Assembly (NCBI GenBank): GCA_016858145.1
Contig: JAEHOE010000113.1
Location: 186,001-250,000, forward strand
Direction: 5' to 3'
DNA: 64,000 nucleotides
DNA from: Edaphochlamys debaryana
Taxonomy: Eukaryota; Chlorophyta; Chlorophyceae; Chlamydomonadales
Of this stretch, positions 9,154 to 19,512 are shown one piece after another; the stretch's first letter is position 1, and every line of letters begins with the position of its first letter. Position numbers and translations under genes: made by a program. Below the pieces are notes generated by a model. The model did not search any database, was not told the DNA's origin, and saw only the letters and a program-made list of their open reading frames with translations.

Positions 9154-12102
9154 CTAGCACGCCCTGCCGGCGCTGCCCTCGCCACCCGCTCCGCAAGTGC
9201 CGCACGCCTCCTTGTGCCCCGACCGCCAGTGCGCCGTCTGGCACTCGCGGCAGCAGTACGACGCCCGCCCGCAGCGCCCGCACTGCTGCAGCCGCAGCCC
9301 CGCCTCGCTGTCGCCGGCCAGGTTGGCGCAGGCGGGGTTGGAGCAGGCGGGCAGGCCCAGGCGGCGGCGGGCCTCGGCGGGCGGCACGAGCTGCTGGGCC
9401 GTGAGGTAGATCAAGCGGCTCTTGTCCACGGACGCATCCCATGCGGCCTCTGAGCGGAGCACTGCGTCCTCACCCGCCGCCCATGCCTCAAGCGCCGCTG
9501 CCACTTCCTCGTACGCCTCCGCATCCCCCTCGAAGTCCGCATCCTCCTGCAGCTCCTCCGCCACCGCCCTCACCGCCTCTGGTTGCCAGGCGAAGGCGGA
9601 GCCGGAAGCGCTGAGCGCCGCCACCTCCTCCGGCCGAGACTCCAGAAGGCGCAAGGCTGCACATTTGGTCTCCCTGTATAGGCCGGGCCACTCGTCCGGC
9701 AAAGGCTCCCAGACCTCCATCAGCGCCAGAGTCACCCCCACCAGCTCTGCCTCCGCCAGCCCCGGCGGCGGCCATACGAGGCCGCCACTGCTGCTGCCCG
9801 CCGCAGCGGAGCCACTGCAGCCTCCGGCGGCGGCGGAGCCTTCCCCAACTACGTCAGAAGCAGGCGTAAGCCCCGCTGCAGCGAACGCCGTGCAGGTTCC
9901 CAGCAGGTAGACCAGGAAGCTGTACATGCTGCAGGGCTCGTAGGCTGTGCTCGCCGGGTGTGCTCCCTGCCGCTGCGCCTTCGCGCACGCCTCCTCGTGC
10001 AGTGCTGCCGCCTGCCGCACCAGGCGGGACAGCTCCGGCAGCCACTCGGGCAGGGCCAGGGACAGCACCAGGGCGAGGCGGGACAGGGCGGCCGGGGAGG
10101 GGTCGCCAGAGCGCCAGGGGCGCGCGATGGGGTCTACCAGCTCCGACAGTATCCGGCGGACGGCCGTTAGCACAGCCCTGTCGGCGTCCTTCTCATACTC
10201 CTCCAGCAGCGCCTCCGCCTGCGTCCTCCGCAGCAGCTTGGTGACGGTGGCTACGAGGGACGCCGCCTGCAGCGGTTCGCCGTAGGCCAAGAGAGGCACC
10301 AGGCCCTCCCAGTAACCGGAGTTCTCGAGGGTATGGGCCACGATCCCCGCCTCCAGCCCCTCCGGCTCCTCGCCCGCGCGGCGCAGCAGGCGCTCCAGGA
10401 AGGGCAGCGCACCGCCCGCCAGCGCCGCAGCCACGTGGGGAGGCGCCTCGGCCGGGAAGCGGAAGGGACCTGGGGCGCGGGCAACAGCGTTACGGGCAGA
10501 TGAGCAAAAGGTCACGCAAGGGCATTTCTGACATACTCGTGGCTCCGGCCAGCCCACGGCCACCCGAAACTCGATACCAGGCAAGCATGACAAGTGCAGT
10601 AGGGCAGGACAGGCGCCCTCACCTTGCCCGTCCGCCGTTGGTGCCCGTGCCAGCAGGCCGCCGGCCAGGCGCAACACAGACTGGCCCAAGCTCTCGAGCT
10701 GCTCCTCGTCCGTCGCTCCGATGTCCAGCACCTCCCGCCGCAGCAGCGCCGCCGCCAGGCTCCACGTGTCCGACAACACCACTAGCCAGGGCCCCCGCCA
10801 GGGCCAGGTGGGCGCGCGGTGGCGCGCAAGGAGGCCGAAGGTTTGGGTGATGAGCTCTGCACTGTCGATCCCCTCCAGGATCGGGGGCTGGGCCCCCGGA
10901 GGAGGGTCTCGGCTGCCCCCCGCACCCCCAGCTGCCGCCCCCTGCTGCGCAGCGCTGGCCGCGACGGCGAACCCCACACGGAGCAGCAGCCTGGTGGCCG
11001 TGAGGGGGCGCGGTAGGTCTGGCGAAGGAGGCTGGCTGGGCAGGACGGGGCCCAGGGTGCGCACCAGTTCCTGCAGGTACGCGCCCCGGCCCTCGAGCAG
11101 AAGGCTTTCGCCCAGGCAGGCGCACGGCGCCCCACCTCCGCCCCCGCCTCCGCCTCCGCCCCCGCTCCCACTCCCGCCCCCTCCGCGGCCCACCGCACCG
11201 CCCTCCAGCTCGCGTAGGACCGCCAGACCCAGCACAAAGACCGCGTGCCGGGCGCAGGGGCCGGCAATGAGGCGAGGGGCCTTGAGGTCCAGGCAGGCGC
11301 AGTAGGCGATGAGGTAGACCCGGCGGACGCCGTCTGAGACCGCATCGAATGGGGCCGGCCGCTGGAAGAGGAGCAGGCAGCGAGCAGCGTGCTCCATTAG
11401 GCGAGAGTCCGCCAGGGCTGTGACTGTGTTGTTGCGGACCACGCTGTCCCCGAGGCGCTGAGCAGCGGCGGCGGTGACGCGCACCGCACTGCACCCGAGC
11501 ACAACGGCTTGAACCGCCGCCACCCGCAGGTCGTTTGAGGGCGCTCCTGCGCTCCCCTGGACTGCCTCCGCCGCCTCCGCCAGCTTGCGTGCGGCGGCGT
11601 GCAGGGTCTGAGTCTCGAGCAGCCCTCGGATGAGCCGCTGCTGCCCCGCCACCGCTGCGGGGGCCGATACCTGCTTGTACAGCAGGCTGCTCAGCATGGT
11701 GCACGCGGAGGCCCCAACCTCCCAGAGCAGGGGCAGCCTCGGGGACTGAGCGCTGCCATAGGGAAGCGGAAGCCGCACCGCGAAGGCGACCAGCTGCAGG
11801 ATGCCCACGAGGATGGCCTCGTCCTCCAGCACGCTCGCCGCCATCGCTGTGTCATCAGCAGTATTAAGCTGTGCGTGCGCGGCCTTTAGCTTGCTGAGAA
11901 CCTCCTCCAGCTCGCTCGCGTCAAGTGGCCGAGGCAGAGATCTGTTCTCCCCGCGCTGTTGCACCAAACGCCGCGCCCAGTCGGGGACCCGCCGTAGGCT
12001 CTGAAGGACGCTTTTAGCCGATGAGGTTGCAGCCGCGGCGGAGCTGCTGGCGCCGCTGGAGGCGGCAGTGGCTTGTCGCCCCCGCGCTCGCGACTTCGGC
12101 AT
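9154..12102 (-). CDS. MYND-type zinc finger protein (copy B, full length)
   Basis: Nearly 1,000 codons stay open. The first ATG in this frame is at 12102 and begins MPKSRARGRQ; codons upstream of it are in frame but lack an ATG. The body is helical and leucine/alanine-rich, like an armadillo/HEAT-type scaffold; I do not recognise a catalytic domain. A glycine-rich low-complexity patch lies around 11135-11185. The C-terminus (about 9198-9345) is a MYND zinc finger with CGRCGRASYC, CRECQ and HWRSGHKEAC, a protein-interaction module common in C-terminal position in Chlamydomonas proteins of unknown function. A possible in-frame intron lies at 10470-10622 (minus-strand GTGAGG...CCCCAG, 153 nt, no stop). 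Splicing would give about 931 aa, retention 982 aa. The spliced form removes an unusual Cys/Val-rich stretch and seems likelier. Confidence 0.75.
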   Translation of the reverse strand: MPKSRARGRQATAASSGASSSAAAATSSAKSVLQSLRRVPDWARRLVQQRGENRSLPRPLDASELEEVLSKLKAAHAQLNTADDTAMAASVLEDEAILVGILQLVAFAVRLPLPYGSAQSPRLPLLWEVGASACTMLSSLLYKQVSAPAAVAGQQRLIRGLLETQTLHAAARKLAEAAEAVQGSAGAPSNDLRVAAVQAVVLGCSAVRVTAAAAQRLGDSVVRNNTVTALADSRLMEHAARCLLLFQRPAPFDAVSDGVRRVYLIAYCACLDLKAPRLIAGPCARHAVFVLGLAVLRELEGGAVGRGGGGSGSGGGGGGGGGGGAPCACLGESLLLEGRGAYLQELVRTLGPVLPSQPPSPDLPRPLTATRLLLRVGFAVAASAAQQGAAAGGAGGSRDPPPGAQPPILEGIDSAELITQTFGLLARHRAPTWPWRGPWLVVLSDTWSLAAALLRREVLDIGATDEEQLESLGQSVLRLAGGLLARAPTADGQGEGACPALLHLSCLPGIEFRVAVGWPEPRVCQKCPCVTFCSSARNAVARAPGPFRFPAEAPPHVAAALAGGALPFLERLLRRAGEEPEGLEAGIVAHTLENSGYWEGLVPLLAYGEPLQAASLVATVTKLLRRTQAEALLEEYEKDADRAVLTAVRRILSELVDPIARPWRSGDPSPAALSRLALVLSLALPEWLPELSRLVRQAAALHEEACAKAQRQGAHPASTAYEPCSMYSFLVYLLGTCTAFAAAGLTPASDVVGEGSAAAGGCSGSAAAGSSSGGLVWPPPGLAEAELVGVTLALMEVWEPLPDEWPGLYRETKCAALRLLESRPEEVAALSASGSAFAWQPEAVRAVAEELQEDADFEGDAEAYEEVAAALEAWAAGEDAVLRSEAAWDASVDKSRLIYLTAQQLVPPAEARRRLGLPACSNPACANLAGDSEAGLRLQQCGRCGRASYCCRECQTAHWRSGHKEACGTCGAGGEGSAGRAC
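9198..9403. repeat. inverted repeat arm B (MYND finger exon)
   Basis: Reverse complement of 1092-1297 with one mismatch seen by eye. It covers the zinc-finger coding segment and the conserved linker before it. Confidence 0.85.
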
Positions 12103-12954
12103 CTGACCGAGAGCTGCCTTGGACTTGCTTGCCAACGCGCTGCTGCAACAGCAGCTTGACTCTACGCCATGATTGTACTTTCTGGGCTATTATTGGCAAG
12201 AATTGCCCTGCCTAGAGAAGCCAGGCACACCAGCGAGCTGGGTTCATGCGGGGTGGCAGAGCGGGGTGGCTGAGCGGGGTGGCAGAGCGAGCTTAGGATG
12301 TGAGATGATAACATTGATACGTGCGCGAGTCTGTATGGAGTCTCGCACAAACTGGCGGAGCTGCACGACACGAATCCGGCACGCATGCAGACCCCCAAAC
12401 CTTGCTAGTGTGCCATCCGGGGGCTATGCCCACCACCCCCAAACCTTGCGGGGCGCCAGCGTTTCGGTCCATCCCGTGTGCACGTCAATACCAGACAATC
12501 CTTACAGCATCCCACATTTACTCCCGCTCCATACATACAAACCCCCTAATGCATCCTTGCTCACGAGGACCACACCCCTACGTCCCCAGCCACCCTGCCA
12601 GCAGCAACGGCCAGGACCGCAACCCACAGAGGCCCTTGCCCCTTGCCCCTGCGCCTGCATTGGCCTAAGTTGCCATGCAGACCTGCTCACAGGCACGAGG
12701 ACCAACCCGCAGGACGCGTGCGGGCGCCTCCGCCGTTCCCCGACCCCGACCCGAAGCGCCTGAACTGGCCTGCCTTGCCAGCTAGCCTCACGGACCAGAT
12801 CGCTGCAGCCCAGGTGACAGCGGCGCCATGTATCTCCTGGGCGGTACGGCCTCGGCGGCGTCACCGCTGCCGCTGCCATTGACACGACAACCCCGGTAAA
12901 CGCGCCAGCACCACGCCTCGGTGTCCGTCAGGCTCGGCCCCTCCGCCTGGCCGC
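12103..12954. other. intergenic region between VOC gene and MYND copy B (both minus)
   Basis: No coding exon seen. It holds the VOC 3' region, with TGTAA on the minus strand at 12502-12506, and the MYND copy B upstream region. A short three-copy 13-bp repeat (GCGGGGTGGCAGA-like) lies at about 12250-12290. Confidence 0.5.
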
Positions 12955-15081
12955 TCAGTGGGCCTTGGCGTGCTCCGCGGAGCCCGCGGCCGGGCAGCCC
13001 GTGGCGCTGGCGCCGCTGGCGCCGCCCGCCCCGCCCAGCCCCAGCGTCCGCTTCAGCAGGCCCCAGGCCATGGCCAGCCACTCGGCCAGGCCCTCGGGCC
13101 AGTGCTTGACCGCCTGCAGGGGGGGAGGGGGAGGGGGAGGGGGCGGACGCGGGGTGAGGGCGGCGATTGGGCCTGGGGCGAGGAGGCAGAGCAAGGTGCT
13201 CTCCCAGCACATCGCCCTGCTGGCTGCGGCATGCTGTAACGCCGGTGCGTGCCTGCTGTGCTCGCCAAAGGTCCAAGGAGTCAGGGCTCAGGGGGTCTGC
13301 CCCCCCGGGGGAACACGCTCCGTTCAGGCCGACCCCACTGTCAACTCAATCCACTCCGAAGAGCTTCGACAGCTGGTTCGCAGCGCTGCACAGTGCACAC
13401 TGTCAAGCTGAGCCGGGCCAGGCGCCCCAAACGAGTGGCCGCTGTATGCTATGCATTGAGGCTATGGTGATGGTATGCACCACCCCGTTCGCCCCTCTCA
13501 CTCTCCGTCTCCCCAGCCCCCTCCCTCTGTGTCACGGCCGCCGCCAGCTCTCAATCAAACCCTTGCAACTTGCTCGATTCTAACGGTGAGTACTTGCCTC
13601 GATGTTGTAACCGTCGGGGTCGTACACGAAGGCTCCGTAGTACATGGGGTGGTACTGCGCAGTCGGGGGTTGAGGGTGGGTCAGACGTTTAGAGGTCTGG
13701 GGCAAGGGCACTCGAGGAGATTGGGCTTTGTGAGGGGATGACAGGCAGGGCCTTCCATTCCCGGGGCGGCGCAAGGGCAGCGTGAAGCGTCCAGGGACTG
13801 GGATCAAGAAGGGCCCCCGAGGACCTCGAGGCCTCGGAAGGCACGCCTCCTCCGACACGCCACCGCCCAGTCACCGCCCCGCCCCAGCCCTTGGTGGTGA
13901 CAGTGAGGGTCACCGCCCCGCCCCAGGGGGCTGCCATGAGGGAAACCTATCCCCTCAGTCCCCGACCCACGTGGCGCCGGAAGCCCGGCGCGCCGTTGTC
14001 CTTGGCGCCCGCCGCCAGCGCCGCCGCGTGGAAGGCGTGGACCTGGGGGGCGGGAAGGAGGCGGGCAGCGAGCATGTGCGGCTGCGCTGGGGCACCGCCG
14101 GCAGCCTCCACACACATGCCTCCTACAGCCTCCTACAGCTCGTTCTCGAGGCCAACCAAGGGAGGGCATGGCCCGGGGGGAAGGGGGCGGCGCGGGGCCA
14201 GCCTACGGCACCCCGGGCCCGCCCCCTTACAAAACCCTTCCTGTGTACCCCGCGGTCCCCGCCCCGCCCTGCCCTGCCCTGCCCCGCCCTGCCCCGCCCC
14301 GCCCCGCCCCACCCCGCCCCGCCCCGCCCCGCCCCGCCCCGCCCCGCCCCGCCCCGCCCCGCCCCGCCCCGCCCCGCCCCGCCCCGCCCCGCCCCGCCCC
14401 GCCCCGCCCCGCCCCGCCCCGCCCCGCCCCGCCCCGCCCCGCCCCGCCCTGCCTTGTCCCGGGTGCTGGCGTAGAAGGCGACGTGGGCGGGCGGGTTGTC
14501 GGAGACAGGGCCTGAAGGACGCGACCCAGCAGGGGGCAAACACTCGTAGGCCGAAAGGGTTTGCTCCACATGCATAGGTACGGGCCTGGCTGGCGCTCGG
14601 CAGCTGAGGCGTCGGCGCTTGCAACACCAGGGCAGCGCTGGAGCACACCGCGGCACATGGTTGCGCCTCCCCTTGATGGCCCCCGCTTGTTTCCGGCCTC
14701 GCCGGAGCCCCACCCACCCTCGCAGATCCAGAAGAAGGGGAACTGGCACCCAAAGCCGCAAGCCTTGAAGCCGGGGATCTGTGGGGGCACGGGCGGTTCG
14801 GCCAAGCGGTGATTTAGGTAAGGTGCGGGGCTTCAGAGACGAATGCAGGCGTGCACATACGGTAGCTGACCCGGTCACATGACCCCTACGGCCACCCAAC
14901 ACCGCCAGGTAGGTGGGGAAGTCCTCTCGGCGGGAAGGGCAAGTTTCCCAGTGCCATGCTGAGCCATGCTGAGGCCTAGTCCCACCTCCTTGACGATGCG
15001 CAGGCCCAGCGGGCCGAGCGCCTTGATGTAGAACGCCTTGCTGGCCTCGTAGTCCTTCACGCGCAGCCCGACATGGTCCAT
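12955..15081 (-). CDS. glyoxalase/bleomycin-resistance/dioxygenase (VOC) superfamily protein
   Basis: Small metal-dependent fold of the vicinal-oxygen-chelate superfamily; substrate unknown. Minus-strand exons in transcription order: 15081-14986, 14778-14718, 14511-14453, 14042-13971, 13654-13598, 13113-12955, about 167 aa. Motifs: MDHVGLRVKDYEASKAFYIK with the first metal-ligand His and the start of the beta-alpha-beta unit; GFGCQFPFFWI; AHVAFYASTR; VHAFHAAALAAG followed by NGAPG; and YYGAFVYDPDGYNIEAV, the classic C-terminal VOC strand with the acidic ligand. The last exon adds an Ala/Gly-rich tail ending in HAKAH. Introns 3 and 5 need GC donors (AAG|GCAGGG and GAG|GCAAGT). In-frame codons continue upstream of the ATG to a cag, so a further 5' exon cannot be excluded. 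Confidence 0.8.
14268..14452. repeat. (CCCCG)n pentanucleotide array in VOC intron 3
   Basis: About 180 bases of almost pure CCCCG repeats with a few variants at the left end. On the transcribed minus strand it reads (GGGGC)n and abuts the GC donor of exon 3 directly. Such RNA is expected to form G-quadruplexes. Confidence 0.95.
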
Positions 15082-15690
15082 CGCGGCAGCGTTCAAGAAT
15101 GGAGTCTGGGCAGGCTCGTGACGAACGCTGAAGCGCCTGGCTCAGGGTACGTGGTAGGTGTATGTCGCGCACGCGAGTGCACACAATGGTGCGTCGGGCC
15201 GGGTGTTGTGCTTCGCCCTGCTTCGCCAAGTGGGCAGTTGGCCGGATTGACGTTAGGCAGATGATGACGCTTGGGTCCTGACGTGCGGAGCCGATTAGAT
15301 GCAAGCACTTGCGGGATGACAGAGCAAGTTACATCCTGATGGGCTGTTCCCGTGGTGGCCTGGAGGCTGTTGGCGCCTGTCCCCCGACGTGCCGCGAACC
15401 CTAAAACACACGCCCTAACCGGCCCTGACCGCCGCCCTCTCCCCAGGCCCCGACCTTACCCTCGCATGCCTCTTGTTCACACCCCTCTCCCGCGCCACTA
15501 TGTGGAAACTGCCCCAGCCATCACCGCCGCCCATACCAAGTCAGGTCACGATTGCACCGGTTGCCGCGATGTGCGGCGCAAATCGCGAGCCCTGAACACC
15601 CAATTGTCTCCACAATACATCACGGCAAGGCATAGTTTATTGTAAGTTGTCGCTTGAACACAGCTGTGCGCTCGAGCTGATTCGCGCGCG
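15082..15690. promoter_or_regulatory. divergent (bidirectional) upstream region
   Basis: 609 bases separate the divergent starts of the VOC gene (minus) and the ankyrin gene (plus), so both promoters must lie here unless an unseen 5' exon exists. I see no clear TATA box. Confidence 0.5.
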
Positions 15691-18600
15691 ATGGCAGCGG
15701 CCGCGGTCAAGAAGCGCATGTTCGAGGCAGCAGAAGCAGGTGACAACCCCATGCTGACCAAATAATTCACCAAGCTGCCGCTTCGACTCTCTGTGCTCAC
15801 GCGATGCCCGCATGCCGGCAGGCGACGTGCCGGCTCTCCGCGCTGCGGTGGCCGAGGGCGCCCCGGTGGATGCTCGCGATGGCGAGGGTCGCGCTGCGCT
15901 GCACCTGGCCTGCGCGGGGGGGCACGCGGGGGCGGTGCGGGAGCTGCTGGCTGCAGGGGCGGCGGTGTCGCGGCGGCGAGCCGAGGACGAGCGTACGGCG
16001 CTGCACGTGGCCGCGGAGGAGGGGCACGAGGAGGTGGGTTTAACCACCGAGTGGCAACAGGGGCAGGTTCTGGGAGGTGGTCTGGGGGCCCAAGCTAGCT
16101 GGGGGAGGGGGCAGGGCGAGGGTCAACAACGGGGGGTTGGGGCCACCGTGCAGCGCTGTGACTGCCTTGTGCCTTCCCCCGACACCACGCTTCCCCTCAC
16201 CACCCCAGGTGGCCGCCTGCCTGCTGGCCGCCGGCGCGGCCCCCTCCGCCACGGACCTGGACGGCGCCACCCCCCTGCACCTGGCGGCGCACTATGGGGA
16301 CGCGCCCCTGATCCGGGTGGGGACATGGGATGCCGGGGTGGTGTGGGGGGAGAGGGCAGTGGGGGAGGAGGCGCACGTTGGCATGGTATGGGTTACACGG
16401 CAAAGGGGCTGCTGGGTATGTGAGCTCGCCTGTCGGGGAGCGGTGGAACGGAAAGAGCCAGTGGCTGCGGCCTGAGTTGCCTGGCCCGAGAGTCCTGTCC
16501 GCTCCTCACCCCTGCCCCCTCACCCTGCCGCCCCCTCCTGCAGACGCTGTTGGCTGCAGGAGCACAGGTGGGGGCGGGGAAAGGGGGCGGGTGGTGGTGC
16601 CCAGGAGGACTCCGCCTGGGGCGGTCGGGTGCGGCGGCGGAGGTCGGCGGCCAGCCGGGGTGCGGCGGCGGGGAGGTAGTGCGCAGCGGTGGACCTGAAT
16701 TGGGGCCACACGGGGGCTCCAAGCGCACATGAGCCTCCCAGGCACCACCGTTCTTGAAGTGTCTGACCCCTGCCCCACCCGCCGCCAGCCCTGGGCGCGT
16801 AACGCCAGCGGCCAGACGCCCCTGCTGGTGGCGGCGGAGGGCAGCGGCTGCCGCTGGGTGGGGCGGGCCGGCAGCGACTACGGAGCGGCTGTGGCCCTAC
16901 TGCTGGAGGCGGAGGCGGGGGTGGGGGCGGAGACGGGGGAGGAGGCGGAGGAGGCAGCCGGGGCCGTGGCGGCGGGGGCTGGGGGTGAGGAGCTGCCCGG
17001 GCCGGCAGGCGAGGGCGGCCGCCCCGCCCCCGGGTGCGAGGTGGACTCGTGCGGGGAGGGGGCGCTGCATGCGGCGCTGCGGGCGGGCGGCGGAGAGGTG
17101 AGGGTGTTGGGGTGGCGGGGCTGGGTTGAGCCGGGGTAGGAGCGTAGGGTGCACTGAGGGCTGCAGGCGCGCATCGTGCAGATGAGGGGCGCCGGAGGGC
17201 GGGCGAGGGTCTGGGCGCTGCTGTTGCTCGCATCAACTCCCTGCTCCCATCACCCTGCCTCTCAGTGCCGCTTCTGCCATTCGCGTCGTCCTACCAGTCC
17301 AGGCACTGTCCTCATGTAAAGCCCTTCCCCCACACCCCTTGCTCACCACCTGGACCTTAAACTTCACCTCCCTTCACAACCGTCTCCCACGCCCACAGGA
17401 TGTGGTCCGGGTCCTCTGCGCCGCTCGAGCGGGGGTGGCTCTGGCTAACCCCCGCGGCCTCACGCCGCTGCACCTGGCGGCGGCGGCGGGGCAGGCGGCG
17501 GCGGCGGCGGCGCTGGCGGCGGCGGGGGTGCCGCTGGAGGCGCGCGAGGCCGAGGGCGGGCTGACGCCGCTCCACGCGGCAGTGTCGGGGCGGCAGGCGG
17601 AGACCGTGAGGGCGCTGGTGGCGGCGGGGGTGAGCGGGGGTGGGGGTGAAGGTGGTGTATGGGGTGGACGTCGGGGCTCGAGGGTGGGGTGAGCAGGGGG
17701 GCCTGGGATATGCACCTGTGAGGCAAGTGGGAGGTAGGCCGGGGAGGGAGGGACCGGAGCAAGCATCAAGTCCGAGCGCTCAGCTCGTTAGGGCACGCAA
17801 GAAACCCCGCTCCGTGGTCGTGACCCCTCCGTCCCCCGCGACCCCCATCCTCCCCCCAACCCCCCGCCAGGCCGACCCCATCGCCGCCGACGACCGCGGC
17901 CTCTCGCCCCTCCACACAGCGGTGCAGGCGGGGGGGCCCGAGGCGGCCGCACTGCTGCGGGCGCTGCTGGGGCCCGGGCCGGGACCGGAGGGCGGCGCGG
18001 GCGCCGCTGCAGCGGTAAACGTCGCCACAGCACAGGGGGTGACGCCGCTGCACCTGGCGGCGGCGGCGGCTGCAGCGGCGGCGGGGCCAGGGGGCGACGG
18101 CGGGGCGGCGGCGGCGGAGGGCCCCCTGGTGGTGTTGCTGGCGGCGGGGGCGAACGTGGCGGCGGCGGACGTGGGCGGCAACACCGCCCTTCACGTGGCG
18201 GCCGCGCGGTGAGGGGTTACGGGGATGGGCAGGGGTGGGGCGCCTTGCTTGGTGCCGGTCTCAGAGGCGCGCTGAGGGTCCTGGCCTGTGCCTCATCGAA
18301 ATGGTCAAGGCACCTTTGACTTGCGTCCATGGCCGGACGGGGAGGGAGCCCTCGTCCCAGTGCGGATCGACATGTTCGAGCCCTGGGCCCTGGGCCCTGG
18401 GCGGTGCTGCCCTGGAGGCTGGAGCTGCCTCGGGGTCAGGGCGGCTGGCGGAGGAGGCCGCCGGTGGCCGCACTGGGGCCTCTCCTGTCGCTCCCGCCGT
18501 ATCTTCTCAACTCGTGACCCTAGTTGCCGACTCTAGTTTGGCCTGCGGCCCTCGTGCCAACACCCTTGACCCTCTCACCCACCGCCTCGCCTGCTGCCGC

Positions 18601-18764
18601 CTGACGCCCGCACCCCCAGGGGCAACGCGGGGTCGGTGGCGGCGCTGCTGGGGGCCGGGGCCAACCCCGCCGCCGCCAACGCCGGAGGCCGAACGCCGCG
18701 TCAGCTGGCGGCCGCCGCGGGGCACGCCGCAGTGGCGGCTCTGCTGCCGGAGGCAGAGGCCTAG
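15691..18764 (+). CDS. ankyrin-repeat protein
   Basis: Exons 15691-15739, 15822-16033, 16209-16316, 16544-16567, 16789-17097, 17399-17629, 17871-18208, 18620-18764; phases join to about 471 aa. It starts MAAAAVKKRMFEAAEAGDVP and then consists almost wholly of ankyrin repeats, seen from TALHVAAEEGH, TPLHLAAHYGD, LTPLHLAAAAGQ, LTPLHAAVSGRQ, LSPLHTAVQAGG, VTPLHLAAAA and TALHVAAARGN, roughly ten units. Two repeats are expanded by acidic or Ala/Gly-rich inserts (residues about 170-215 and 345-395). No enzymatic domain, signal peptide or membrane segment is visible, so it is probably a cytosolic or nuclear interaction scaffold; partner unknown. Exon 4 is only 24 nt (TLLAAGAQ) and completes a repeat helix. 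Confidence 0.85.
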
Positions 18765-19512
18765 CTGCAGGGGTAGAAGACATCAACGAGGCGTAGCGCT
18801 TGGTTGAGGGGCGTAGGGCGTGGTCGCGAACTACGCAGACGCAGACGCAGCTGCTGGGGTCAAGCGGGGGGGCAGAGCAATGTGGGAGCGTGCGCTCTAG
18901 CCACGCACGCCGGTTCGCCAGGCGTACACGGCGGTTATGCACAGGCTCTCGACCAGCCTAGCTGAGCTAAGAAGACATGAACGGTTGCCTTTGGGGCATG
19001 TAACCACCCTCGCTGCGCGGGCTCAAGCGAGCAAGATGACTGGGTCGGGGCGCGGGCTGGCCGGCCGCCGGAAGGGCCTGTAAGCACTGGACTAGCGCGT
19101 GGGTACGCTCCTGGGGGAGCGGGGAGTGTGAGATCATTGGAAGGGGGGCGGCAGGAGCACTGGAATAGTGCTGGATTAGTGAGGATGAGAAGGGGGCGGG
19201 GAAGCAGGGGCCAGGGGTTCGGGGTGCGTGCGGCCTCGACGACCCGCGGGACCGTTCCACCAGCCGGCGGGGAACGCGTAGCGCTTGCGGCCGACCTAGG
19301 GCAGCCTCTTCTCCTTTGACTCACTGCAGTGCGAGAGGGGCGCGGCCAGGCCATTTTGGGGCCGGAGCTCGAGAAACTGCATGACGCCATTCGCCGCAGA
19401 GACATGTCGCGCTTGACCGCCTTTCTCTCGCCTTTCCCAGCGACCCATTACGTTCGCCTGACCTACAGACCACTCGCCTTCACCGAGGCTGCTCTTTACC
19501 CCACGCCGATCG
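18765..19512. other. intergenic region between ankyrin gene and oxidoreductase gene
   Basis: No coding exon recognised. It contains the ankyrin 3' region and, just before 19513, the probable 5' untranslated region of the oxidoreductase. Confidence 0.5.
18999..19003 (+). terminator. putative polyadenylation signal (TGTAA) of ankyrin gene
   Basis: First TGTAA downstream of the ankyrin stop, about 235 bases away. TGTAA is the usual green-algal polyadenylation signal. Confidence 0.55.

Noticed and set aside
14168..14515. Pro-Arg-Pro repeat proteins read from the CCCCG array
   Set aside because: Artefact of a pentanucleotide repeat being open in several frames; it lies in a VOC intron.
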